Positions 24,467 through 33,706 of a stretch of 64,000 nucleotides of DNA are shown here, in pieces. Position numbers and translations under genes: made by a program. Source of the stretch: CAZVNZ01 sp964628515 (GTDB lineage Bacteria > Bacillota > Clostridia > Christensenellales > Christensenellaceae); the NCBI GenBank assembly GCA_964628515.1, contig CAZVNZ010000004.1:70755-134754 (forward strand). Direction: 5' to 3'. Position 1 is the stretch's first letter. Every line of letters starts with the position of its first letter. The notes under the pieces were generated by a model, which was not told where the DNA came from, searched no databases, and saw only the letters and a list, made by a program, of their open reading frames with translations.

Positions 24467-25129
24467 TTAAACATCCCCCAAAGAGTGCACTCCAATAAAC
24501 TCGCCGTTTGGTGTGTAGTACTCAAAATCTAATGTAATATAACCGTCATAACCCTTAAGGGATGCATTTTCCGTAATTAAATCGGTAATTTCCTGCCTAA
24601 CGGTATTTAGTCCTGTATCCTTTTCGATTTCTGTGTTTAATGCGGAAATTGCCTCGTCTCCCTCTAAAGTCTCAGGCGTATTTAGCGTTAATTCTATAAC
24701 AATTACATCATCCAAACCGTACATATATGTGTCCAAAACACTATATTTAAAGTTTGCATAATTATGCCTGTCCGTTACTACCTTTTCTATATCCCCGTAA
24801 AGTTTTTCGTCTTCAATATAGCTTTCCAAATCGTCATAATAGGTGTCTTGTGGGGGTATGGTGCTCCTAACGTCCGAGTCGTCGTAGTAGTAGCCGTCTT
24901 TATAGAATGGGTCGCTGTAATGGTAATTATTGCCTGTTTGAATCTCATTTCTGACTGCATACATAATTCCAAAAAAGCCCCACAGCGAAACGATAATGTA
25001 CACGGCTATGAGTATTAAACTGCCTATGCCGATGCACAAGCCTAAAGTAAAGTTTTTTCTTTCTTTGTGATTATCCACAGGCACATTAGGCGGTTGTTGC
25101 CCTCCCTGCATATTTATATTGTTATCCAT
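24467..25129 (-). CDS. Single-pass membrane protein, unknown function
   Basis: A 220-aa protein with a short Gln/Pro-rich cytosolic start, one membrane helix (about 28-57), a Tyr/Asp-rich linker (about 64-105, for example YYYDDSD and YYDDLESYIEDE) and a C-terminal domain of alternating strands and helices (about 115-220). No family is recognised. It lies 37 bases downstream of the large lipoprotein gene in the same direction, and both carry acidic Tyr/Asp linkers, so the two may work together at the cell surface. Its end is 57 bases from the tandem toxin units. Confidence 0.6.
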   Translation of the reverse strand: MDNNINMQGGQQPPNVPVDNHKERKNFTLGLCIGIGSLILIAVYIIVSLWGFFGIMYAVRNEIQTGNNYHYSDPFYKDGYYYDDSDVRSTIPPQDTYYDDLESYIEDEKLYGDIEKVVTDRHNYANFKYSVLDTYMYGLDDVIVIELTLNTPETLEGDEAISALNTEIEKDTGLNTVRQEITDLITENASLKGYDGYITLDFEYYTPNGEFIGVHSLGDV

Positions 25130-25166
25130 AAACGTCCTCCTGTTTATTATGATGATTGGGTTAAAA

Positions 25167-26480
25167 TTACTTTGCCTCGCTAAAATTTACGGCTAAGCTT
25201 GACTTTTTAGTGTCAGCATCCCACTGTAAAATCACTTCTATATTTGCACCTTCGTACACCCACGAATTAGAGCAGTAAAAGTTTTTCCCTGCGTTGATAG
25301 CGGTTAAAATTTCTGCGTCCGTAAAGGTGTTTTTAGTGTTTAAATCTGTTTTGGGTGTACCGTCCTCCCCCGTTATAAATTTAAAAATTTGCTCTAACTC
25401 TCTGACTAAATCGGGAATATCCTCATGGTCTGACTTTATAAAAGCCGCCGTGGTGTAGCTTACTTGTCCTACTTCCTCGGTTTTTTCGTCTAACAGTAAG
25501 GTCATCACTCCGCCGTATTCAAACATTTTCATGGGTTTGGTATAAACTGTGTATTTGCCCACTTTATTTGTAACCGCAAAATCAACATCACCCTTAAAAT
25601 CATCTAAATCAAATACGGGTAGCCGGTACTTTGCTAAAGTGGAGTTAAACTCGTAATCGGGCAGGCTTGCGGTGTTCTTAATCGTATTTTGCGGTACTAA
25701 GTTGTCCATAAAATACACGGAAAAATCGCAATTAAAATAATCGACTTCCTCTGTATAAAAGGAAATTAGCACGTTGTTTCCTACCTTAAATACACTTGGC
25801 TCTATTTCTACAATATCCGAATAGGCATAGGAGACGGTGCTTTTAAGCGGTTCTTCCAAATTTTCGATTTTTACGGCTTTGCCGTAGCGTGCCTCTAACT
25901 CCTTTACTACCTGCATATACTCTTTGTAGCTGTCTGTAACATCATTACCAAAATAAGAAAACTGAAACTTACTCAGCATATCCTCGTCGTTAAAGTTTGC
26001 GGACAAATATCCGTAATAATCCGTGCCTACACTTACTCCCGGATTAAGATAGCTTTGAGTTTCGGTGTCTTCAAAAAAAGCAAAGAATAAATCTGTTCCC
26101 TCGTACCCCGGCGATAAATCCTCCACCGTCTTTATTTGCCCTTCATCTAAAAAAGTGCTAAGGGCAGACGCAATGTCCCCTATTTCTATTTCTACCGTTT
26201 CGGGAACTGTGTAGTAATCTTCATCATCAAAAAAATCGTCTGTGGGTAGGGGGTCTATATCATCCTCGGGCATTATTTCAAAATCCAACTCTTCTTTTGT
26301 AACTTCCCGCATTTTATTTGCATCGTTTAGCGCATCGTACAGACTTTCCTCCACTTCTATTGGGGTAAGCTTGTTAGTAGCGGTACTTGGTTTATTGTAT
26401 AATCTGTAATTTAAGCTGTAACAACCTACAAACGAAAATGTAAGTATTACAACCAAAATTGCAATTAATATTTTTTTCAT
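25167..26480 (-). CDS. Lipoprotein, unknown function
   Basis: A 437-aa lipoprotein. A hydrophobic signal segment ends in FSFVGCYSL, where Cys20 is the lipidated residue. After an acidic linker with DDFFDDEDYYT (about 81-91), the rest is a globular extracytoplasmic domain with many aromatic and acidic residues, perhaps two related halves. I do not recognise a domain. The gene starts about 160 bases from the end of dnaI and is followed closely by a single-pass membrane protein gene, suggesting a surface complex. Confidence 0.65.
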   Translation of the reverse strand: MKKILIAILVVILTFSFVGCYSLNYRLYNKPSTATNKLTPIEVEESLYDALNDANKMREVTKEELDFEIMPEDDIDPLPTDDFFDDEDYYTVPETVEIEIGDIASALSTFLDEGQIKTVEDLSPGYEGTDLFFAFFEDTETQSYLNPGVSVGTDYYGYLSANFNDEDMLSKFQFSYFGNDVTDSYKEYMQVVKELEARYGKAVKIENLEEPLKSTVSYAYSDIVEIEPSVFKVGNNVLISFYTEEVDYFNCDFSVYFMDNLVPQNTIKNTASLPDYEFNSTLAKYRLPVFDLDDFKGDVDFAVTNKVGKYTVYTKPMKMFEYGGVMTLLLDEKTEEVGQVSYTTAAFIKSDHEDIPDLVRELEQIFKFITGEDGTPKTDLNTKNTFTDAEILTAINAGKNFYCSNSWVYEGANIEVILQWDADTKKSSLAVNFSEAK

Positions 26481-26526
26481 AACACACCTCTGATTTTAAT
26501 ACATATAGTAACCTTTATAGCTAAAT

Positions 26527-26549
26527 AAAAGTATAGCAACTATACTTTT
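26527..26549 (-). terminator. Terminator of the dnaD-dnaI transcript
   Basis: A perfect 10-bp stem, AAAAGTATAG (26527-26536) and CTATACTTTT (26540-26549), with a three-base loop, lies about 95 bases after the dnaI-like stop. Read on the minus strand it ends in TTTTATTT. Confidence 0.6.
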
Positions 26550-26644
26550 GTATTGCAAGCATAAAAAACAATATTAATAATTTAGAAACAAATATAATTT
26601 AACCGATACCATAATAATTTAAAAGGACGCTACATTATAATATG

Positions 26645-27535
26645 TTATAGCAACCGCACATCTTTTCCTTTAAACAACAGCTTTAAATTGCCTTTGCTCT
26701 CCAATCTGGAAGATATGCGCTCGTCGTAGCTTTGCTTTAAATTTAGAATATTTGTGGCAATTACCGTGTGTTTTGCCTCTCTTTTTAGCAAAAGTGAAAA
26801 TAAGTACTCCACCGTGACATTTTGTGTAGGTGGCTCTGTGCCTAAATCGTCTATTAACAGTAATGTGGCGTTTTCCACAAAAAACAATGGGATTTCCTCC
26901 CCCATTCTGTGCTTAAAAAACAGGTTAAATAAAGAAGGTGCGGAAATCAGCATAACATCTAAGCCTTGCTTTAGCCCTTCTTTTGCCATACAGTTTAGCA
27001 AAAAACTTTTACCAAGTCCTGCCTCCCCCTTTAGCAACAAAATATTTGGCACTTTGGGGAATTTTGCTAAATACCTTTTGGATAAGCTTTCCTGCTTTAA
27101 ATAAATTTCTCTTTGAGTGCAGTCCGCAAATACCTTTTCTGTGTCGTTAAACAGCTCTGCATCGCTTTTTTCGTAGCAGTCCTTGATTTTGGTGATGTCC
27201 GTTGCCCCAAGCACATCTGTGTACACCTTGTTTAGCAGACAGGAACAGTATTTGCCCTCTGCGTAGCCGGTATCTTTGCAAACATCACAATCGTAATTAA
27301 AATTAAGATTTTGCAAAATCTCCTGCTCCTTTTCCTCTAACTCCAAAACTGCACTTTCGTCCACCGTGCTTCCCTTTAGAGAGGAGGCAATTAGGTTTAG
27401 CCCTGCACGCTTTTTTTCCTCTGTAATCGTTTGCAACTTTTTGTTTGTACGCTTAAAATAGGCAAGCCTTTCCTCGTAGGCAAGCTGTTTTTGCTTGTAT
27501 TCAAATAAAATATCTTGAAGGGTTTTATAAATCAT
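26645..27535 (-). CDS. dnaI: DnaI/DnaC-type helicase loader ATPase
   Basis: A 296-aa AAA+ protein that would load the replicative helicase. A coiled N-terminal part (1-75) precedes a zinc-binding cluster, C83DVC86 with C97SC99. The ATPase domain has Walker A GEAGLGKS (170-177), Walker B LLLIDDLG (about 224-231) and an arginine-containing ISSRLESKG near the end. The zinc cluster before the ATPase core is typical of DnaI of Bacillota rather than IstB of insertion sequences. The start overlaps the end of the DnaD-domain gene by 11 bases, the usual primosome pairing. Confidence 0.88.
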   Translation of the reverse strand: MIYKTLQDILFEYKQKQLAYEERLAYFKRTNKKLQTITEEKKRAGLNLIASSLKGSTVDESAVLELEEKEQEILQNLNFNYDCDVCKDTGYAEGKYCSCLLNKVYTDVLGATDITKIKDCYEKSDAELFNDTEKVFADCTQREIYLKQESLSKRYLAKFPKVPNILLLKGEAGLGKSFLLNCMAKEGLKQGLDVMLISAPSLFNLFFKHRMGEEIPLFFVENATLLLIDDLGTEPPTQNVTVEYLFSLLLKREAKHTVIATNILNLKQSYDERISSRLESKGNLKLLFKGKDVRLL

Positions 27536-28994
27536 GGAGCTCTTCCATTCGCTTGTATTCTTCCAACTCTCTGTTTTTTAGCTCTTCTTCCGTGTATTCT
27601 CTTTGAGGAAAAGCCCTTTGGTTTTTCTTAATATCCGAAAAAATATTGCTCATATTTTGCTTTTTTGCGCTGTCTAAGGTTGTTACCTTGTTTTTGCTCC
27701 AGCTATCCAGCACTTTGTGCATATAGCTTAAAGGCTTGTCTGCAATGGAGCTTATTTCGGCGGCGTACATAAGCACCTCGTGGCTCATATTGTATTCCTC
27801 CGTGTATTTTATGTAACTGTTTCTATCCCCATCTAAAATGGAGCGCTTTACCCCTGCACAATCGTACACCTGTTTAATTTTTCTGTCCATGGTGTTTTGT
27901 TTTTTAAGATACTCTTTAATATCCTCACCCTTGCTAATGCCAAGGGTGTGCCATTCCTCCAAAATGCTGTCCACCGTCTCAAATTTCTTAGAGCCTGTCT
28001 TTACACTTTGTGCGCAAGCAAGCAACACAATTTCGTGGGAGTACCCCTCGCTTAGCCACTTTGCGTAAAACTTTTCGTATTTTGGCTGTATGTTGTTTAC
28101 GGTGGAGTATTCAAGGGTGGTTAGTATCTCTTTTATATTGTTTATACGAGTTTTATAGGTGTTGTTGTATTCGTTGATTTTTCTTGATGTTGTAATACCT
28201 TGCTCAAACAAATTACGCAGTATTGCGTCTAAATATTTAAAGGGTTGCTCTTTGGTAAATTCTTTATCCTTCATGGCAAATTCTATGGATTCGTGAGAAA
28301 ACCCCCAAACTTGCGTCCATTTATTGTATAAATCCCGCTCTGTTTTGCCGGGGTTTTTGCCGTATATCCCCATAATACGCATAAGCTTTGCCGCACCGCC
28401 GAAAACCGCTCTGTATTCTTCTATTTTGTTTTGCGCTTTTTCTATTGTGTTGATGTTTTCTTCCGCCCAAGCAATAGCTACCGTGTTTAAATAGGCTACT
28501 CCTACCCTTTGCCCCTTTTGCTCTACACAATACTCTATTAAGGCAATAACTACATCTTGTGGCAGGTTGTAAATCTCGGTAAAATCGTAAACAGCAGTTA
28601 AATCCGAAGGGCTTAAGCTACGGTTGAGCAATGTGCTCAGCAGATTGTTGTAGTCTTTATATTCGTACATATTAATGTTTTTTTTAGTTGGTTTTGCCCC
28701 CTCTTCTAAGGGTTTTTCCGTGGTTAAAAATTCGTAGGTTGTGGTTTTGCCCGTAGTTTTGGAGGAAACTAAGTTTTTAGATTCCCAGTATCTTAATGCG
28801 GATAGTATTTCTCCCGTGGAGAGATGCAGTTCTTCCTCTAAAGCAAAATCGTCCGTTTGCTCCCCTAATTGCGCTATGCAAAGCCCGTACAAATACACAT
28901 TTGCATACCCTTGTGGTGCGTTGCACATATATTTTTTTATAAAACTAACGGGGACGGCAATACTGCCCTGCTCTCTTACGGTAAATTTAAGCAT
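27525..28994 (-). CDS. DnaD/DnaB-domain replication initiation protein
   Basis: A 489-aa primosomal protein. The N-terminal winged helix (about 1-95) contains LHLSTGEILSALRYWESKNLV. Then come at least two, probably three or four, DnaD/DnaB2-type helical repeats: around 115-205, around 212-270 (WTQVWGFSHESIEFAMK), around 300-350 (KWLSEGYSHEIVLLACAQ) and around 395-440. The W-x-x-x-G-[FY]-S-x-E-x-[IV] pattern repeats in these. Such proteins act with DnaA, DnaI and the replicative helicase at origins or stalled forks. It is longer than Bacillus DnaD (about 230 aa) and closer to DnaB of Bacillota in layout. Confidence 0.85.
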   Translation of the reverse strand: MLKFTVREQGSIAVPVSFIKKYMCNAPQGYANVYLYGLCIAQLGEQTDDFALEEELHLSTGEILSALRYWESKNLVSSKTTGKTTTYEFLTTEKPLEEGAKPTKKNINMYEYKDYNNLLSTLLNRSLSPSDLTAVYDFTEIYNLPQDVVIALIEYCVEQKGQRVGVAYLNTVAIAWAEENINTIEKAQNKIEEYRAVFGGAAKLMRIMGIYGKNPGKTERDLYNKWTQVWGFSHESIEFAMKDKEFTKEQPFKYLDAILRNLFEQGITTSRKINEYNNTYKTRINNIKEILTTLEYSTVNNIQPKYEKFYAKWLSEGYSHEIVLLACAQSVKTGSKKFETVDSILEEWHTLGISKGEDIKEYLKKQNTMDRKIKQVYDCAGVKRSILDGDRNSYIKYTEEYNMSHEVLMYAAEISSIADKPLSYMHKVLDSWSKNKVTTLDSAKKQNMSNIFSDIKKNQRAFPQREYTEEELKNRELEEYKRMEELHDL

Positions 28995-28997
28995 TGC

Positions 28998-29903
28998 CTA
29001 CCTCTTGTACTTTAAAAACTCTAAAATTGCCTCGTTGGCTTTTTCCGGTTTTTCTTCGTGGACAAAATACCCACAGTTTCTAACGTTTAGCATATTTGCG
29101 TTTTCTAAGGAAATCCGCTTAAAATCCGAGTCTTTGCCTCCGGTTATTTTATCGTCGTTACCAAAAATAACCAAAGCCGGTTTTTTTATAGTATAGGCTG
29201 CGGCTATTGTATCTTCATCATCATAATTAGCCATGCACAGCTTGTATATTATTTTTTGCTCTTTTTCTATAAAAAAGTTATGATACTCCTCCACAACCTT
29301 GTTTGTAATTAGGGTTCTGTCAAAATAGCAGTCCTCTAAAATTGCACGTATTGTTTGGGGAGTAACCGTCATTTTATTGCTTATAGAGCCTAAAACGGAG
29401 TTTAGCACTTTGGATTTTAATATTCCACCGCCATGAGAGTTTATAACGGGGGATACAAAAATCATTTTTTCTACCATATCCGGATTATGCTCGGCAAAGT
29501 CCAGTAAATAGCCTGCGCTTTCGCCCATTGCAACAAAACTTGCTTTTTCTATATTAAGTTTATCCATAAAAGCCTCTATTGCAAGGGCAAATTCCTCAAC
29601 AGAATAGGAAATATGTGGCTTAGAGGAATATCCGTGACCGGGTAAATCCAAGGCATACACGCTGTATTTTTCTATAAGCACCTCAAAATTTCTGCGCCAA
29701 GTGTATAAAGACTGCCCAATACCGTGAAGCAGAATTATATTATCTCCCTCGCCGTTATGGTAGTAATGAATTGCCGCCTTAACCGTTTCCACCTCGTTTG
29801 CGCCTTTATCGTCTGCGTAGGCATCAAACTCCACTTCCAAATAATCTCCAAGATGCTCTCTGTTTACAAAATCGCTTGATTCCATTTTTTCAAACACAGC
29901 CAT
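28998..29903 (-). CDS. Alpha/beta hydrolase
   Basis: A 301-aa alpha/beta-hydrolase fold enzyme. HGIG (60-63) gives the oxyanion site, GES129AG is the nucleophile elbow, the acid is probably the Asp in GNDDK, and the His in GYFVHEEKPE completes the triad. ALDLPGHGYSSKP (85-97) is typical of the epoxide hydrolase / haloperoxidase / monoacylglycerol lipase branch. No signal peptide is seen. CTGGAGGA lies before the ATG. It lies three bases before dnaD in the same direction, probably by chance of operon growth; a functional link is not evident. Confidence 0.85.
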   Translation of the reverse strand: MAVFEKMESSDFVNREHLGDYLEVEFDAYADDKGANEVETVKAAIHYYHNGEGDNIILLHGIGQSLYTWRRNFEVLIEKYSVYALDLPGHGYSSKPHISYSVEEFALAIEAFMDKLNIEKASFVAMGESAGYLLDFAEHNPDMVEKMIFVSPVINSHGGGILKSKVLNSVLGSISNKMTVTPQTIRAILEDCYFDRTLITNKVVEEYHNFFIEKEQKIIYKLCMANYDDEDTIAAAYTIKKPALVIFGNDDKITGGKDSDFKRISLENANMLNVRNCGYFVHEEKPEKANEAILEFLKYKR

Positions 29904-29928
29904 TCCTCCAGTTTAACTCATATTTTTT

Positions 29929-30032
29929 TGCTATATAGCATTTTGTCTTGGTATAAAATGAACATATAGCTTCCTTATTATATGACGCAAAGCGTCTAAC
30001 ATAAATCAATTTGCTATATACATCATTTTAGC
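29929..30032. repeat. Small palindromic repeat element, overlaps gene end
   Basis: Left arm TAAAATGAACATATAGC (29954-29970) is an imperfect inverted match of the right arm at 30013-30030. The centre is a GACGC-AAA-GCGTC hairpin (29984-29996). The left 21 bases (29950-29970) occur exactly, inverted, at 45954-45974. The right arm encodes the last eight codons and stop of the CCA-adding enzyme. No transposase is near; this resembles a REP- or MITE-like element. Confidence 0.6.
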
Positions 30033-31502
30033 ATATTTTATTAAATTTTTGTATACATTTTGAGTAGTTTTTTTTACCGCAATCAACTGCAACTTGCATA
30101 AAAGCTCCCCAACCTCTTTACCTTCCTGTATATTTAGCTCTTTTATGATGTCCGCTCCGCTAATCGCAAGGTCTTTAATATCTATGGGTGCATTGTTTTT
30201 TATAGCGTCAGTCAAAATATTATCCCACTTCTTTGCACTTTTTGCAACCTCTCCCCTGCCCGAGCCTGCAAAATCTCCCTCTCGCAAGGCAATAAGCCTT
30301 TTAAATTGGGGAATTTTAAGCTCTATTAAAACCTTAAGCACACTTTTTTCTTTTGCGTTATTATCCAAATCAAACATATGGTGAGCAATTAGCGTGCACA
30401 CATTTTTGGTAAGCTCCCTATCTGCTTTTAGGGTATACAATGCGTTTTTTGCAATGCTCTGCCCATATACTGCGTGGAGATACATATTGCCGTCCCTTTT
30501 TATGCTCTCTTTTTTGCCCACATCGTGCAAAAGTGCCGCCCATCTTAGAGTTAAATCCCCCTCCACACTTGCACAAGTGCGAAGTAAATGGTTAAAAACA
30601 TCATATTTGTGATATTTTGTTTTTTGTGCAACCCCCTTTGCCTCTTCCACACAAGGCAATATATATTTGTAGCCCTCTATTGCGTTTAGTATGTAGAGGG
30701 TTTTTAGCAATTTATTTTTGCATGGTGATGGTGATCCGCCCTCTACATCGGGGTTGGTAGGGCTTTTGGTTTGCAGGCATTTATTTTCTTCGCACTTAAC
30801 AGCACAAGCCTTAACAGCACCATACTTTACAGTACCATACTTTAAATCACTTAAAAGAATTTTGTTAAACTCCTCAATTATCCGCTCTTTAGAAATATCT
30901 TTAAGCCCGGAGGCGTTTTTTCTTGCTTGCAGCAGGGTTTGCTTGTCTATTTTAAACCCAAGCTCGCCGTAAAAACGTATAAGCCGTAGAATACGCAGGG
31001 CATCGCTGTTTAAAGTATCTGCGTTTACACTGCGTAAAACTTTGTTGTTAAGGTCGTCAAGCCCTTTTTGCGTAATGTCTAAAACCTCGCCCTGCATATT
31101 TGCATATAGTGCGTTTATTGTAAAATCTCTGCGGTTTGCATCTGCATTTATATCCGTTGTAAAGGTTATACTTCCGGGTGTGTGCTTGTGCCCTCTTAAA
31201 TAGTTATCCTCTCTAAAGGAGGTGTATTCGTATAAATATTCCTTCCCTTCGTAAAAAAACCGTAGGCAAAAAGTGCCTAACCCGTAGGCTCTTTGCTCCA
31301 CAGTTAAGCCCTCTCCCTCCATTTTTGCCACAACCTGCGGAGATAGGGCAGATGTAATATCCACATCGTAAGAAGGCAAATTCAGCAAGGAATTTCGCAC
31401 AAAACCGCCTACTGCATATAATTCCGCTCCATTGTTTTTAAACAGTTGTCCAAGAGAAAATAACGGATGCGGAATAGCTATTTTCGCTGTACTTTCCTTC
31501 AT
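30006..31502 (-). CDS. cca: CCA-adding tRNA nucleotidyltransferase with HD domain
   Basis: A 498-aa class II nucleotidyltransferase that builds or repairs the CCA end of tRNAs. The head has VGGFVRNSLL (31-40), with Asp46 and Asp48 as metal ligands in SYDVDIT, and DANRRDFTINALYAN (121-135). The neck carries RILRLIRFYGELGF. The C-terminal HD domain begins near 295 with the H326D327 pair. The usual GGxVRD has Asn instead of Asp (VRN). Residues 221-265 form a low-complexity insert (KYGTVKYGAVKACAVK and a Pro/Ser stretch) that looks expendable. The last residues and stop fall in a palindromic repeat. One base separates it from dapF. Confidence 0.9.
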   Translation of the reverse strand: MKESTAKIAIPHPLFSLGQLFKNNGAELYAVGGFVRNSLLNLPSYDVDITSALSPQVVAKMEGEGLTVEQRAYGLGTFCLRFFYEGKEYLYEYTSFREDNYLRGHKHTPGSITFTTDINADANRRDFTINALYANMQGEVLDITQKGLDDLNNKVLRSVNADTLNSDALRILRLIRFYGELGFKIDKQTLLQARKNASGLKDISKERIIEEFNKILLSDLKYGTVKYGAVKACAVKCEENKCLQTKSPTNPDVEGGSPSPCKNKLLKTLYILNAIEGYKYILPCVEEAKGVAQKTKYHKYDVFNHLLRTCASVEGDLTLRWAALLHDVGKKESIKRDGNMYLHAVYGQSIAKNALYTLKADRELTKNVCTLIAHHMFDLDNNAKEKSVLKVLIELKIPQFKRLIALREGDFAGSGRGEVAKSAKKWDNILTDAIKNNAPIDIKDLAISGADIIKELNIQEGKEVGELLCKLQLIAVKKTTQNVYKNLIKYAKMMYIAN

Positions 31503-31503
31503 T

Positions 31504-32313
31504 TTATATGCTTAATCCTTTAAATATAAACTGTGCAGAGCCTGTCATAAAAACTCCTTCTTTGGTGTTTTCTATTATTAGTTGCTCTATTTTGGGTTTT
31601 ATGGTAACAATACTTTGAGTCAAACCCTTTTTATATGCCATAACTCCAACGGCGGTAGCCCCCGTTCCGCATGCGTAGGTACTGCCTGCGCCCCTCTCCC
31701 AAGTGCCTATTTTAACCTGATTTTTGCCTATTACCGTAGCAAAGTTTACATTGGTTTTTTTGGAGAAAATGGGTAAGCACTCTATCGCTTTTCCATAAAT
31801 CTCTACATCTTCCTCTGTAAAGCTGTCGCAGAAAATTACGGTGTGGGGCACTCCCATAAGCACGCTACACGCATTAAAGGTTTTGTTTAGCACGGTTATG
31901 TCAAAATCCAAAGGGTTTTCTGTATTTACGGGTATTTTTTCTTTGTCAAAGCAGGGCAAGCCCATATCCACCTTTATTTGCGTAACCTCTCCCTTTACTA
32001 CGGTTAGTGTGGGTTTCATAATGCCGGCAAGTGTTTCTATTGTCATATTTTCTTTGGGTACTATGCCTTCCTCGTACACGTATTTTGCAAAACAGCGAAT
32101 ACCGTTTCCGCACATTTCCGCCTCCGAGCCGTCTGCGTTAAAAATCCGCATTTTAATATCTGCCATATTTGACGGACAAACTACCATAAGTCCGTCCGCC
32201 CCAATACCAAAACGTCTGTGGCACAACTTTTTTGCTATTTGGGCTATTTCTTTTGGTTGCTCCTCTGTTATTAAAAAATCGTTTCCAAGCCCGTGCATTT
32301 TTGCTATTATCAT
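31504..32313 (-). CDS. dapF: Diaminopimelate epimerase
   Basis: A 269-aa PLP-independent racemase that converts LL- to meso-diaminopimelate for lysine and peptidoglycan. MHGLGNDF opens the protein, ADGSEAEMCGNGIRC holds the first catalytic Cys (near 68) and GSTYACGTGATA the second (near 216). Size and both halves are normal. AAGGAAG lies before the ATG. It is probably co-transcribed with the CCA-adding enzyme gene, one base downstream. Confidence 0.95.
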   Translation of the reverse strand: MIIAKMHGLGNDFLITEEQPKEIAQIAKKLCHRRFGIGADGLMVVCPSNMADIKMRIFNADGSEAEMCGNGIRCFAKYVYEEGIVPKENMTIETLAGIMKPTLTVVKGEVTQIKVDMGLPCFDKEKIPVNTENPLDFDITVLNKTFNACSVLMGVPHTVIFCDSFTEEDVEIYGKAIECLPIFSKKTNVNFATVIGKNQVKIGTWERGAGSTYACGTGATAVGVMAYKKGLTQSIVTIKPKIEQLIIENTKEGVFMTGSAQFIFKGLSI

Positions 32314-32574
32314 ATTTGCTTCCTTTTTATTACGTTTATTTTAGTCTGTGTTGCACAAACACCTTGTTTTTGATTATAACAGGAAAAACAGAGGATATTT
32401 GCGCAAACATATTATAACACATATAATTTTTTTTTGAAAGAAAAAAGGATTTTAGGATTTTGTAAAGAATTATAAAAGTTGGGAGGTTTTAGCTCTATGA
32501 TTGTTAATAAAAAATTTACCGAATAAAACGTATATTTTACATTAAATTTAAGCTATAATTAATAAGAGGTGTTA

Positions 32575-33699
32575 ATGTATTATAAACCATCCAAACTAAA
32601 ACCATCTAAACGCAGTAAGATGCGTAAATTATCTAAAATAGCATTGTTTGCCGGCATAGGTGCCGTGGCGGTTTTTTTTGTGCTTGCATTTATTGGCATT
32701 ATACCCATATTTAAGTTTGGGGGCGCAAACATAAGGCAATTAGACTACGCCATACCTCAAACGGCAATTGCCAACAGTAACGGCATTATATATTTGGAAG
32801 AAAACAAACTACATTTAAAAAATTTGGACGGAAGTAGTGTGTGGGATTTAGAAATAGCAGAGCAAGCGGCAAAGCTAACGGCATCCGAAAGTCTTGCCGC
32901 AACCTACGACACCGCATCCGCAACCGTAATTAATTACGCAAAAGAGCCACTTTACACCACTAAAATTGATACATCAATAGAAAATTTAAAATGTGGAAAG
33001 CAAGCAATGGCTTTATACACAAAGGTTGTGGACGAAGAAAACAAAGAAAGCGGATTTATTTATATTTACGATAAAGATGGCAAGCAAGCGGGGCGGTTGC
33101 CCTTTTCCTCAAGAGAGGTTATAGATTTTGGATTTTACGGAGAGTCGGATATGCTTTGGGTGCTAACCTTGGATATTTCCGCAGTTGTGCCCACCTCCTA
33201 TATTTCCACCTACAAGCCGGACGGCACGGCAACGGGCAGTATTGTGCTAAACTCCGAGCTTGTGGAAAAAACTTTTGTAACGGACAGCTCCATATTTGTG
33301 TCCGGACTAAACAAACTTACAAAGTTCTCCTACTTTGGAGCAAAGGAAGCCGAAGCGGTGGTGCTTGGCATGATGCCCTACGCAAGCAGTAAAACATCAT
33401 CATCACTAAAAATAGCATACGTACCTCGCATAAAAGCGGTACATGTGGATAGTGTTAAGATTTTTAACAACAATTTGGAAAGCATAACCCTACTTATGCC
33501 ACCTAACGTGGTTAGTGTGGGGGTTACCCAAAGCAAGCTGTACGCAATATCGAGCAGTCAATTATATACATACAACGAAAGCGGAAAGCTGGAAAATACC
33601 GCAAATATAGCGGAAGGCATTGTTTCTGCAAAGCAATTATCTAACGACGTAATGCTGTTATGGGATAAAAATGACACATATATTTTACGTTTAACATAG
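32575..33699 (+). CDS. DUF5711-like membrane-anchored protein
   Basis: A 374-aa protein with a Lys-rich cytosolic start (KPSKLKPSKRSKMRK), one membrane helix (about 22-45) and a large extracytoplasmic part made of repeating beta strands, such as LKNLDGSSVWDLEI, VWDLE and YISTYKPDGTATG, consistent with a WD40- or PQQ-like beta-propeller. The layout fits DUF5711 proteins of Clostridia as I remember them. I use the ATG at 32575, since AGAGG is well spaced from it but too close to the upstream GTG. cvpA follows eight bases later, so the pair is probably an operon. Confidence 0.6.
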   Translation: MYYKPSKLKPSKRSKMRKLSKIALFAGIGAVAVFFVLAFIGIIPIFKFGGANIRQLDYAIPQTAIANSNGIIYLEENKLHLKNLDGSSVWDLEIAEQAAKLTASESLAATYDTASATVINYAKEPLYTTKIDTSIENLKCGKQAMALYTKVVDEENKESGFIYIYDKDGKQAGRLPFSSREVIDFGFYGESDMLWVLTLDISAVVPTSYISTYKPDGTATGSIVLNSELVEKTFVTDSSIFVSGLNKLTKFSYFGAKEAEAVVLGMMPYASSKTSSSLKIAYVPRIKAVHVDSVKIFNNNLESITLLMPPNVVSVGVTQSKLYAISSSQLYTYNESGKLENTANIAEGIVSAKQLSNDVMLLWDKNDTYILRLT

Positions 33700-33706
33700 G
33701 AGAATC

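Noticed and set aside
24307..24498. 63-codon ORF running from toxin copy 2 into the spacer
   Set aside because: It crosses the hairpin and the antisense promoter and runs into the 3' end of the opposite gene; no ribosome site.
31841..32344. 167-codon ORF opposite dapF
   Set aside because: dapF is complete and conserved on the minus strand; this is its shadow.
32497..32526. Nine-codon ORF with GGGAGG upstream, before the DUF5711-like gene
   Set aside because: The ribosome site is good, but a likely -10 box lies downstream of it, no alternative hairpins are seen, and the peptide has no notable sequence.
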